64,000 nt of DNA from Lachnospiraceae bacterium (GTDB lineage: Bacteria > Bacillota > Clostridia > Lachnospirales > Lachnospiraceae), in assembly GCA_015056905.1 (NCBI GenBank), contig SVFI01000003.1, forward strand, positions 1 to 64,000, given 5' to 3'. Below, piece by piece: positions 1 to 9,981 of the stretch; within the stretch, counting starts at the first letter, position 1; each line of letters starts with the position of its first letter. The notes beneath the pieces were generated by a model, which was not told where the DNA came from, ran no database searches, and saw nothing but the letters and a program-made list of their open reading frames with translations. Both the position numbers and the translations under genes were made by a program.

Positions 1-9
1 TCCTTTTTT

Positions 10-38
10 AGACTAGTGCTTTTGGGCTGAATTGTCAA
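10..38 (-). promoter_or_regulatory. possible sigma-A promoter reading out of the window (TTGACA-N17-TAGTCT)
   Basis: Perfect -35 (TGTCAA on + at 33-38) with 17-nt spacer; the -10 is poor. Confidence 0.3.
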
Positions 39-98
39 GGGGAGTTTTAGTTATATTATTTGCTTGATACTAATTATCCTATCTACTTAAATTTTCAT

Positions 99-345
99 GC
101 GGGGTATGGAAGCTTGTTTTCTGTCTGTAATACCCCGCCCGATACTGTTTTCAGCGGTTTTTGGCAGTTTTTTCTCGTTGCCAGGGTATAGACGCAAGAA
201 ATTTGACCTCTACTGCCCCGTTTTTTCAAAAGCGGGGTACCGCAAGCAAATTAATGCTTCAAATACCCCGCCGGTCTTCAACCGATACAAAATGCTTCAA
301 ATACCCCGCCGTTCTTCAACAGGTACAAAACACTTCAAATTCCCC
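99..345. repeat. GC-rich repeat region: 38-bp direct tandem repeat (253-290, 291-328, partial third from 329) plus inverted GCGGGGTA/TACCCCGC arms
   Basis: AATGCTTCAAATACCCCGCCG..TCTTCAAC...TACAA repeated at exact 38-nt period with 3 mismatches; gcggggta at 99-106 and 231-238, taccccgc at 131-138 and within each repeat. Confidence 0.75.
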
Positions 346-367
346 CCGCAGGGACTAGCGAACAACA

Positions 368-396
368 ACACCCCTGCAATCGAATTGCAGGGGTGT
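368..396 (-). terminator. intrinsic terminator-like hairpin downstream of ilvC
   Basis: Perfect 13-bp stem ACACCCCTGCAAT/ATTGCAGGGGTGT with 3-nt loop, about 30 nt after the ilvC stop; T-tract is weak. Confidence 0.65.
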
Positions 397-425
397 ATAA
401 ATTCATATAATTATGTACTTCAATA

Positions 426-1463
<1,038 letters not shown>

Positions 1464-1513
1464 CTAAAATGTTTGATTTACTTTTTATAGATAGCTGCAC
1501 CTGCAGCATAACC

Positions 1514-2020
1514 TTACTCTTTATCCAAATATATTACATCTGCAGTTCCTCTGCCGAGTCCTGCAATACCGGTTCTGGCAAGCTCCAAAATCTCATAACC
1601 ATCCAACAGCGAAATGAATGCATCAATCTTTTCCTGTTTACCGGTAAGTTCCACCATAATACTGTCCGTTGCAACATCAACGATATTTGCACGATATACA
1701 TTCGCAAGTGCAATCACTCCCTGACGCTGCACCGCGTCGGCTCTCACCTTTACCATGGCTAATTCTCTGTAAACACTACATTCCGGTTTCAGCTCTTTAA
1801 TATCGCGAACATCGACAAGCTTGGCAACCTGTTTCTCGATCTGGTCAAGAATTGCATCATCACCACTTGCAACAATCGTAATGCGTGTAAATCTCGGATC
1901 TGCTGTCGTACCGGCCGTAATACTTTCGATATTGTATCCTCTTCGGCTGAACAATCCGGAAATACGACTCAGAACACCGGATGTATTATCTACTAAAATC
2001 TGAAATACCTTTTTTTGCAT
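1514..2020 (-). CDS. ilvN: acetolactate synthase small (regulatory) subunit, ACT domain
   Basis: MQKKVFQILVDNTSGVLSRISGLFSRRGYNIESI; start set at 2020 because the upstream in-frame start overlaps a -10 element. Confidence 0.92.
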   Translation of the reverse strand: MQKKVFQILVDNTSGVLSRISGLFSRRGYNIESITAGTTADPRFTRITIVASGDDAILDQIEKQVAKLVDVRDIKELKPECSVYRELAMVKVRADAVQRQGVIALANVYRANIVDVATDSIMVELTGKQEKIDAFISLLDGYEILELARTGIAGLGRGTADVIYLDKE

Positions 2021-2057
2021 TTCGTTTTCAAACCCTTTCTTTTTTTGCTTTATCAGC

Positions 2058-2087
2058 ATTGTATCAGTAGTCTGAGTGCTTTGTCAA
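2058..2087 (-). promoter_or_regulatory. sigma-A promoter TTGACA-N18-TACAAT (extended -10 TGA) upstream of ilvN/ilvC
   Basis: Read directly: + strand attgta 2058-2063 and tgtcaa 2082-2087. Confidence 0.65.
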
Positions 2088-2141
2088 CGTATGACCTTGT
2101 TTCATGCATCCCATAACCTACAGTTATTTCCCCTTCATCTA

Positions 2142-2627
2142 TTATTCGTTTTCGGAACATTTCATAAGTGCGAGTGTTCCCGTTCTTGCACACTCAACAA
2201 CACTGATGGAATTCATCATCTGAATCAAAAGTTTGATGCGTTCCGGCGTATCACAAAGCTGAATCATCATATAACTCTTGGACATATCAACAATCTCTGC
2301 CTTTAAAATGTCACAGATTTCCATGATATCTTTGCGGTTCGTGCGGTTATATTTCACCTTCATGAGCATAAGTTCTCTGGAAATACTCTGTTCTTCTTTG
2401 AACGTGCGCACCTTGATAATATCAAGCTTTTTGTTGAGCTGTTTTTCAATCTGCTCAAGCGTTCTCTGATTTCCGCTGCTGACAATCGTCATACATGAGA
2501 CATCCGGATGGTCTGTCTCACCTACAGCAAGAGAATCAATATTGAAACATCTTCTTGAGAAAAGTCCTGCCACTTTACAAAGCACACCGGAACGGTTCTC
2601 AACGGAAATAGAATAAATCTTTTTCAT
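2142..2627 (-). CDS. second acetolactate synthase small-subunit paralogue (ACT domain)
   Basis: MKKIYSISVENRSGVLCKVAGLFSRRCFNIDSLAVGETD; clear IlvN/IlvH N-terminal ACT pattern. Confidence 0.88.
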   Translation of the reverse strand: MKKIYSISVENRSGVLCKVAGLFSRRCFNIDSLAVGETDHPDVSCMTIVSSGNQRTLEQIEKQLNKKLDIIKVRTFKEEQSISRELMLMKVKYNRTNRKDIMEICDILKAEIVDMSKSYMMIQLCDTPERIKLLIQMMNSISVVECARTGTLALMKCSENE

Positions 2628-2641
2628 CGCTTTCTCCTCCT

Positions 2642-4255
2642 TTATACCAGATCCATCGGATCAATCAGACATTCCATCAGACATGCTTTGTCCTCTTTTA
2701 AGAACGCATCAATTTTCTGTTCCATCTCATCTCCGTTTTTCACAAGGAAATACGGCATATCATAGGCTGCGGCGATGGAGGAAAGCTCAGGACTTCCCGT
2801 AAGATCAACCACCGAATAATTGTCTTCGTATGTAAAATGCTGATACTGGCGCACCATTCCGAGGAAATTGTTGCGAAGCACGATCACTTTGGATTTAATA
2901 CCGTGCTGACGCATCGTTGCAAGCTCCATCATGGACATCTGGAAAGAACCGTCACCGCATACTGCAACAACTTCTCTTTCAGGCATACTGTATTTGGCCC
3001 CCATTGCAGCCGGGATGGAATATCCCATCGTTCCCATACCTCCGGAAGTCAAAAAGTCTCCCTGCTTTACAATGTGATAACCGCAGGACCAAATCTGGTT
3101 CTGACCGACGTCTGCCACATAAACCGCATCGTCCGGAAGTTTGCGTGATAACATCTGGATAAACGCTGCCGGGTCAACATATGCATCCGACACATTGCGT
3201 TTGCGCTCCATCGTCGCAGCATACTCATCAAGCGTTGCTTTCCACTCTGAGAAATCACCTTTGATATCCTGCTCAAGCAAATCTTCAAAAATCGACTTAC
3301 AATCGCCGACAAGCGGAATGTGAGGACCGACAATCTTTCCGATTTCCGCCGGGTCAACATCAATATGAACCAAAAGTTTATTGCTGATAATAAGGTCAGG
3401 CTGGCTGATGGCACGGTCTGCCACACGTGCTCCTACCATAATTAGCAAATCACAGTCATTCATCGCACGGTTTGCGTATGGTTTTCCGTTATTACCGACC
3501 ATTCCGTAATACATTTCATCTTCCGTCGGCATCACACCGATTCCCATCATGGTGGAAACCACCGGAATATTAAATTTATGTGAGAACTCTAAAAGCTCTT
3601 TTCTCGCATCCGCCAAAAGGACGCCTCCACCGGCACAAATCAGCGGACGCTTTGCATCTGCAAGCTCTTTTACCACCTTTTTAATCTGCGCCATGTTACC
3701 TTTTACCGTCGGCTTATAGGTTCGGAGTTTTACCTCTTCCGGATATTTAAACTTAGAAATGGTTGCATTCTGTACATCAATCGGAACATCAATAAGAACC
3801 GGTCCTTTTCGTCCTGTTGTTGCAATATGAAATGCCTCTTTAAAAATTCTCGGAATATCATCCACATCACGCACGAGATAACTGTATTTCACAAAACTTT
3901 CAACAGCTCCCGTAATATCCGCTTCCTGGAACACGTCACCTCCAAGCAGCTCACTGTCTACCTGTCCGGTAATGCAAATCATCGGAACGGAATCCGCAAA
4001 CGCCGTTGCAATTCCTGTAATTAAGTTCGTTGCTCCCGGACCGCTCGTCACAGCACAGACACCGACTTTGCCCGACACACGATAAAATCCGCTTGCAGCA
4101 TGCGCAGCGTTCTGCTCCGTACGCACAAGTACACTTTCTATCTCTGAATCTAAAATACTGTTATAAAACGGGCAAATCGCTACACCCGGATATCCGAACA
4201 CGGAAGTTACCCCTTCCATCTCCAGACATTTTACCATTGCATCTGCTCCTAACAT
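2642..4255 (-). CDS. ilvB: acetolactate synthase large subunit (ThDP-dependent)
   Basis: 537 aa; VFGYPGVAICPFYN, RTEQNAAHAASGFYRVSGKVGVC, GDGSFQMSMMELAT...NNFLGMVRQ. Confidence 0.95.
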   Translation of the reverse strand: MLGADAMVKCLEMEGVTSVFGYPGVAICPFYNSILDSEIESVLVRTEQNAAHAASGFYRVSGKVGVCAVTSGPGATNLITGIATAFADSVPMICITGQVDSELLGGDVFQEADITGAVESFVKYSYLVRDVDDIPRIFKEAFHIATTGRKGPVLIDVPIDVQNATISKFKYPEEVKLRTYKPTVKGNMAQIKKVVKELADAKRPLICAGGGVLLADARKELLEFSHKFNIPVVSTMMGIGVMPTEDEMYYGMVGNNGKPYANRAMNDCDLLIMVGARVADRAISQPDLIISNKLLVHIDVDPAEIGKIVGPHIPLVGDCKSIFEDLLEQDIKGDFSEWKATLDEYAATMERKRNVSDAYVDPAAFIQMLSRKLPDDAVYVADVGQNQIWSCGYHIVKQGDFLTSGGMGTMGYSIPAAMGAKYSMPEREVVAVCGDGSFQMSMMELATMRQHGIKSKVIVLRNNFLGMVRQYQHFTYEDNYSVVDLTGSPELSSIAAAYDMPYFLVKNGDEMEQKIDAFLKEDKACLMECLIDPMDLV

Positions 4256-4290
4256 ATGTTCACCTATCCTTTTTATTTTCTATCGTTATA

Positions 4291-6723
4291 TTACAGTCCG
4301 AGGAGTCTTGTTGCAACCCTGACCGCCTCCGCTGCATCCTTTGCATAGCCGTCCGCACCGATTTCATCCGCATATTCCTGCGTAATCACAGCACCTCCAA
4401 CCATAAATTTCATATGTTGATTCTGTTTTCGTGCCTCATCAATCACCGTGCGCATCTGCTGCATTGTCGTCGTCATAAGCGCAGAAAGTCCGACCAAATC
4501 TGCTTTCTCGGCAACAGCTGTCTCAATAATTTTATCAGCAGAAACATCTTTTCCTAAATCAATGACTCGGAAACCATAGTTTTTAAGCATCAAAACCACG
4601 AGATTCTTACCTATATCGTGAATATCTCCTTCTACTGTCGCAAGAACAATCGTTGCCTTCGGCGAACTGTCGTTGTCTTTGAGTAACATCGGTTCCAAGT
4701 ACTCTACTGCCATCTTCATCGACTCCGCACCGGCAATGAGCTGCGGAAGGAAATACTTTCCTTTGTCAAACAAATCCCCGACTTCATTGATCGCCTTAAG
4801 AAGCGTTTCATCAAGTAAGGTCTTTGGCTCTATACCATCATCCAAACATTGCTGCACAAGTGTGAGAATCTGTTTTTTATTTCCCTTTAAGACTGCCTGG
4901 TATACTTTTTCCTGTGCAGTGAGGGACGCTTTGACTTCTACATTTGCTCCGACTGCTCCATCCAATGCTTCTTTTCGGGCATTCATTGTTGTAATATAAC
5001 GCAAATCCGCTCCTTCTTTTGCCAATAACAAATCACTTGCAAGCATACAACTTGTAAGCAGCTCCTGATTCGGATTTGCAATCGCCATTGTTAATCCGTT
5101 TGCAATCGCCATTGTAAGAAATGTTGCATTGATATATCCTCTCTCCGGAAGTCCGAAGGATATATTCGATAACCCACAGACCGTTGCAAGTCCGAGCTGC
5201 TTACAATAACGAATTGTCTCCAGTGTCTCCAGCGCTGCATTTGGATTCGCGCCGACCGTTGTCACAAGACCGTCAACAATGATATCCTCTTTGGTTAAAC
5301 CGAGCGAAAGTGCACGGTCCATAATTTTATGTATAATTTCCTTCTTTTCGGAAAGTGATTTCGGAAGCCCCTCATCAGACAAAGGAAGCAGAATAAACAT
5401 AGCACCGTACTTCTTTGCCAGAGGAAGTAGTTTTTCGAATTTTTCCGTCTCAAGCGATACCGAATTGATAAGCGCACGACCCGGATATCTGCGCAGAGCA
5501 CTTTCCTGCACATCCACGTATGAGGAATCGATACAAAGCGGAAGCTTGGTCAAAAGCGCCACATCCTCCATCACCTGAAGAAGCGTTGCCTTCTCATCAA
5601 TACCGCTCATACCCATATTGATATCAAGAACCTGTGCACCGCCCGCTTCCTGCTGTGATACAAATTCTTCCACCATTGAAAAATCACCGTTTCGAATGGA
5701 TTCCTGAAATTTCTTCTTTCCGGTCGGATTAATTCTCTCGCCGATAAGAATAAATTTATCATCTAAACCAAAACTGAGCGTCTGTCTCTCACTTGCCAGA
5801 TGACGCAGATGCACTTTTTCTCCGGTAAGCTTTCCGCAATCATCAAATAAGTCTTTTGTTCCGGATACAAGTGCTGCAATGTGTTCCGGTGTCGTTCCGC
5901 AACAACCGCCCATAATGGTTGATCCCGCTTTGGCAATCATTTTCATTGCTTCACCAAACTGCTCCGGATCCATTTCATATATTGTGTTTCCGTCAGCATC
6001 AAGTGCAGGCAATCCTGCATTCGGTTTCGCGATGACAGGAACCTTGGCAACCGATTTCATCACACGTACAACCTCAGCCATCTCCTCAGGTCCCGTCGAA
6101 CAATTGACACCGACTGCGGATGCTCCGAGCGACTGCAATACAACCATGGCTGTTGCAGGGTCTGATCCGAATAAAGTCTTTCCGTCCGACTCAAATGTCA
6201 ATGTTACCATCACCGGAAGCTCAGACGTTTCTTTCGCTGCAATCAGTGCAGCACGCGCTTCCTGCAAACTCATCATCGTCTCGATAACAAGTAAATCAGC
6301 ACCGCCGTCTACAAGCGCCTGTATTTGCTCTTTATATATATCAATCAGTTCTTCAAAATCTAAAGTTCCCATCGGCGCAAGCTGCTGACCGGTCATCGTA
6401 ATATCACCTGCAACGTATGCTTTATCTCCCGCCGCCTGCTTCGAAAGGGAAACAAGTCTTCGGTTGATTTCATCGACTCTATCCTGCATACCATACTCAG
6501 CGAGCTTGATACGATTCGCAGTAAATGTCGGTGCATAAAGAATGTTCGTCCCTGCATCAACATACGCTTTTTGTAGCTCGACAAGTGCCTGCGGATGTTC
6601 TAAAATCCAAGTCTCCGGACATTCTCCCGCTGCAAGCCCTTTTCTCTGCAAATTGGAGCCTGTCGCTCCGTCGAGATAAATATATCGTTTATCACATAAA
6701 TCTAAAAAATCTTTTTTGGTCAT
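4291..6723 (-). CDS. metH: cobalamin-dependent methionine synthase lacking the C-terminal AdoMet reactivation domain
   Basis: 810 aa; Hcy-binding GGCCGTTPEH, pterin-binding domain, B12 motif EGDIHDIGKNLV; ends after the B12 domain. Confidence 0.9.
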   Translation of the reverse strand: MTKKDFLDLCDKRYIYLDGATGSNLQRKGLAAGECPETWILEHPQALVELQKAYVDAGTNILYAPTFTANRIKLAEYGMQDRVDEINRRLVSLSKQAAGDKAYVAGDITMTGQQLAPMGTLDFEELIDIYKEQIQALVDGGADLLVIETMMSLQEARAALIAAKETSELPVMVTLTFESDGKTLFGSDPATAMVVLQSLGASAVGVNCSTGPEEMAEVVRVMKSVAKVPVIAKPNAGLPALDADGNTIYEMDPEQFGEAMKMIAKAGSTIMGGCCGTTPEHIAALVSGTKDLFDDCGKLTGEKVHLRHLASERQTLSFGLDDKFILIGERINPTGKKKFQESIRNGDFSMVEEFVSQQEAGGAQVLDINMGMSGIDEKATLLQVMEDVALLTKLPLCIDSSYVDVQESALRRYPGRALINSVSLETEKFEKLLPLAKKYGAMFILLPLSDEGLPKSLSEKKEIIHKIMDRALSLGLTKEDIIVDGLVTTVGANPNAALETLETIRYCKQLGLATVCGLSNISFGLPERGYINATFLTMAIANGLTMAIANPNQELLTSCMLASDLLLAKEGADLRYITTMNARKEALDGAVGANVEVKASLTAQEKVYQAVLKGNKKQILTLVQQCLDDGIEPKTLLDETLLKAINEVGDLFDKGKYFLPQLIAGAESMKMAVEYLEPMLLKDNDSSPKATIVLATVEGDIHDIGKNLVVLMLKNYGFRVIDLGKDVSADKIIETAVAEKADLVGLSALMTTTMQQMRTVIDEARKQNQHMKFMVGGAVITQEYADEIGADGYAKDAAEAVRVATRLLGL

Positions 6724-6753
6724 ATGTTCCTCTCATAATACCATCTGCTCAAG

Positions 6754-7665
6754 CTACAAAATCTCCAGCAGATGTTTAAAATATTCAGGAAGCGGTGCTT
6801 CCGTTTCAATATATTTGCCACTGACCGGATGTACAAATCCGAGAACCATAGCATGCAAACACTGTCCCTGACATTTGTATTTACTTTTACCTCTTCCGTA
6901 AATTTCATCTCCGAGAAGAGGAAATCCTTTTGAAGACATGTGTACACGAATCTGATGTGTGCGTCCGGTCTCAAGCTCACATTCTACATACGTATGTTCC
7001 TTAAACCGCTCAAGTACTTTGTAATGCGTTACCGCATGCTTACCATCCGGAGTAACCGCCATCTTTTTGCGGTCTTTTTTATCCCGACCGATGGCTCCTT
7101 CAATCACTCCCGAGTCTTCTTTTATGACGCCGCATACAATCGCTCTGTATTTGCGGGAAATGCTGTGGTCTTTTAGCTGCTGTGCAATGTGATTGTGCGC
7201 CCGGTCATTTTTACATATGAGAATGGAGCCTGTTGTATCCATATCAATGCGATGCACAATACCCGGGCGAAGCACTCCGTTGATACCGGACAGCTTGTCT
7301 TTACAACGGAACATTACCGCATTTACAAGTGTACCGCTATAGTGTCCCGCCGCCGGATGAACTACCATTCCCTTGGGTTTATCGACAACCAAAACGTCGT
7401 CATCTTCATACAAAACGGACAAAGGAATGTCTTCCGCCACAATATCCGGCTCTACCGCCGGTGGAATCTGAAACTCTATCCGGTCCGCCTCTTTTACTTT
7501 ATAATTTGCTTTCACGGCTTTCCCGTTCACAAATACTTTGCCATCTTTTAACAGCTTTTGGAGAAACGATCGCGACAAGGTATCCATACTCTGCGCAAGT
7601 ACCTTGTCAATTCTCTCATCCTCTATATCACTTGTTATATCCAGCACAATTTTTTCTTCTCTCAA
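6754..7665 (-). CDS. RluD/RluA-family pseudouridine synthase
   Basis: S4-like N-terminus; GIVHRIDMDTTGSILICKND; ETGRTHQIRVHMSSKGFPLLGDEIYG. Confidence 0.93.
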   Translation of the reverse strand: MREEKIVLDITSDIEDERIDKVLAQSMDTLSRSFLQKLLKDGKVFVNGKAVKANYKVKEADRIEFQIPPAVEPDIVAEDIPLSVLYEDDDVLVVDKPKGMVVHPAAGHYSGTLVNAVMFRCKDKLSGINGVLRPGIVHRIDMDTTGSILICKNDRAHNHIAQQLKDHSISRKYRAIVCGVIKEDSGVIEGAIGRDKKDRKKMAVTPDGKHAVTHYKVLERFKEHTYVECELETGRTHQIRVHMSSKGFPLLGDEIYGRGKSKYKCQGQCLHAMVLGFVHPVSGKYIETEAPLPEYFKHLLEIL

Positions 7666-7681
7666 CTTTTACCGCCCCTGT

Positions 7682-8236
7682 TTATTTCGGTCTGCGATAG
7701 TTGTTTTTTTTCTGAATACTGAGGGAAATAAATTGTAAATCTTCCTCTTTACAGAAAAACAAAATAAAAACAACAAACAAAAAGGTTCCTACCGACACAA
7801 AGATGTCAGCTACATTGAAAATCGGGAAATTAATCAAACTGAAGTAGAAAAAATCAACGACATAATCCAGCCTGAGTCTGTCAATCATATTCCCGATACC
7901 ACCTGCTGCAATCATGACAAGAAACACATGCCAAGGACGATATTTCCGTGACACCGGAGCCTTGATAAGTACAAAAACAATCGCAGTCAGCATGACAACC
8001 GCTGCAAATACAAAGAACACTTTTCCGTTTTGAAGCATTCCGAAAGCAGCACCTCGATTCTCCAAATATTGAAGTTCGAATACCCCCGGAATCAGTTCAA
8101 TGGAAGGCTTGTCTTTTAAATGTTCCACTGCAATCATTTTGGTCACTTGATCCAGTACCACGAGAATTGCAAAAATAAACAAATCCACGCAAAGCTGTAT
8201 TATTTTTTTCTTTTTCGGCGATAATTTTTTAGTCAT
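7682..8236 (-). CDS. lspA: lipoprotein signal peptidase (signal peptidase II)
   Basis: NRGAAFGML, GNMIDRL, FNVADIFVSVG motifs; ATG at 8236 preceded by GAGGAAA. Confidence 0.94.
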   Translation of the reverse strand: MTKKLSPKKKKIIQLCVDLFIFAILVVLDQVTKMIAVEHLKDKPSIELIPGVFELQYLENRGAAFGMLQNGKVFFVFAAVVMLTAIVFVLIKAPVSRKYRPWHVFLVMIAAGGIGNMIDRLRLDYVVDFFYFSLINFPIFNVADIFVSVGTFLFVVFILFFCKEEDLQFISLSIQKKNNYRRPK

Positions 8237-9353
8237 ATTTTTCCTCGTCACTTACATAAATCTCGTTGATACCCGCAAGAAGTTCTTCCTCCGTCACAGT
8301 CGTATCAATATAAGCTTTTCCGATTTTTTTCAGAAGGATAAATTTGATTTTTCCTTCTTCCATCTTTTTATCACTCTTGGTCAAATTCACGATTTCCTGC
8401 GGGTCAATGCCCTCCACGGTAATCGGTAAATTGAACGGAACAAACATGTCTCTGATTTCATAATACTCGTCAAAAGACAGAAGCTGTCTCTTATATGCAA
8501 TAAAAGAAGCAGCTACCATTCCAAGCGCAACACACTCGCCGTGTAAAAGCTCAAATCCTTTCGCTTTTTCAATCGCATGTCCGATGGTATGTCCGAAATT
8601 AAGAAGTGCGCGTTCGCCTGTTTCGCCCCAGTCTTTCTCAACCACAAGACGTTTGATATTACAACAGTTATAAACCATTAACCGGATAACTTCCGGATCC
8701 TTTTCATAAATCTCATAGAGATTGTTGATAATCCAACCGTAAAATGTTCCGTCCTTAATCAATGCCGATTTAAGAACTTCTCCCATTCCGGCATAAAACT
8801 GTCTTTCAGGTAAAGTAGAAAGCGTATTAAGATTCATATATACCAGCTTAGGCATATAAAATGCACCGACCATGTTTTTATAATGAGAAAAATCAACACC
8901 TGTCTTTCCGCCGATACTGCTGTCAACCTGAGAAAGCAATGTCGTCGGAATTTGTACAAAGGAAATTCCACGAAGATATGTCGCTGCCGCAAATCCTGTT
9001 AAATCTCCGACAACTCCACCGCCAAGTGCCACAAGCATATCTTTTCTCTCAAAATGATTTTCAATCAGAAACGCATATAATGCCTGCACAACATCAAGAT
9101 TTTTGTTCTCTTCTCCGGCCGCAAAGGCATAAACGAGACATGTATCACATACCTTTTCCAATTCTTTTTTCACTTCTTCCGCATAAATCGGTTCCACATT
9201 GGAATCTGTCACAATGCAGATTTTACGCGCGGAAAGTTCATTTTCTTTCCATACTTTTTCAAGTGCTTCAAAACTATCTTCAAATACAATCGGGTAACAG
9301 AACTTCTTATCCTTATTAACCGCCATTACATTTGATTCTAAAGTTGTAATCAA
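8229..9353 (-). CDS. aroB: 3-dehydroquinate synthase
   Basis: ALGGGVVGDLTGFAAATYLRGISFVQIPTTLLSQVDSSIGGKTGVD; LLHGECVALGM. Confidence 0.96.
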   Translation of the reverse strand: MITTLESNVMAVNKDKKFCYPIVFEDSFEALEKVWKENELSARKICIVTDSNVEPIYAEEVKKELEKVCDTCLVYAFAAGEENKNLDVVQALYAFLIENHFERKDMLVALGGGVVGDLTGFAAATYLRGISFVQIPTTLLSQVDSSIGGKTGVDFSHYKNMVGAFYMPKLVYMNLNTLSTLPERQFYAGMGEVLKSALIKDGTFYGWIINNLYEIYEKDPEVIRLMVYNCCNIKRLVVEKDWGETGERALLNFGHTIGHAIEKAKGFELLHGECVALGMVAASFIAYKRQLLSFDEYYEIRDMFVPFNLPITVEGIDPQEIVNLTKSDKKMEEGKIKFILLKKIGKAYIDTTVTEEELLAGINEIYVSDEEKYD

Positions 9354-9376
9354 AATAATTCCTCCTTATGACCGAA

Positions 9377-9408
9377 CAAAACTTCCTGCCGATGGACAGG
9401 AAGTTTTG
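9377..9408 (-). terminator. hairpin between sepF and aroB (sepF terminator / possible aroB leader attenuator)
   Basis: Perfect 12-bp stem CAAAACTTCCTG/CAGGAAGTTTTG, 8-nt loop. Confidence 0.7.
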
Positions 9409-9452
9409 CAGATATCTCATATGTATTATCCTTTTAAATATTAATCTGCGAT

Positions 9453-9962
9453 TTATAATTCGGAATTAATGGAAGGAACATCAAATGAACCAGCCAAAAT
9501 ATCCTGAAAATCGCCTGAAATATCAACACTTGCCGGGGTAATAATGAAGATATAATGTGAAATCTTCTGAAGATTACCGGCAATCGCAAAACATGAACCG
9601 GATGTAAAATCGATAATTCTCTGTGCGACGTCCACATCAAGTCCTTCTAAATTAAGAACTACGGTTCTGTTCGCAAGCAATGTCTCTGTGATTTCTCTTG
9701 CATCTTCTACTGTTGTCGGTTTAATTACACAAACTTCCATTCCACTCACCCCTCTTTTCGGCTGTTGTTTCATAGGTGTTACTTTCGGTGTCGGTTTTGC
9801 TTTCGGAGCTTCGTCTAAATATTCATCTTCCTCCGCTTTAGCAAATACTTTCTTTTTCGGTTTCTCGTCTAAATATTCTTCCTCTGTATCATATTCATCA
9901 TCATAATCATCATATTCATCCGGATTTAACTTCATTGAATTGATTAACTTATCTAATACCAT
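9453..9962 (-). CDS. sepF: cell division protein SepF
   Basis: MVLDKLINSMKLN + acidic linker + VCVIKPTTVEDAREITETLLANRTVVLNLEGLDVDVAQRIIDFTSGSCFAI. Confidence 0.92.
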   Translation of the reverse strand: MVLDKLINSMKLNPDEYDDYDDEYDTEEEYLDEKPKKKVFAKAEEDEYLDEAPKAKPTPKVTPMKQQPKRGVSGMEVCVIKPTTVEDAREITETLLANRTVVLNLEGLDVDVAQRIIDFTSGSCFAIAGNLQKISHYIFIITPASVDISGDFQDILAGSFDVPSINSEL

Positions 9963-9981
9963 GATTTTTCTCCTTACACAT

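Noticed and set aside
253-345. Possible CRISPR array
   Set aside because: Only two full copies, contiguous with no unique spacers, and no cas genes in the window
4255-4300. Search for T-box, SAM or B12 riboswitch ahead of ilv/metH
   Set aside because: Intergenic gaps before ilvB and metH are only about 30-35 nt; no leader space
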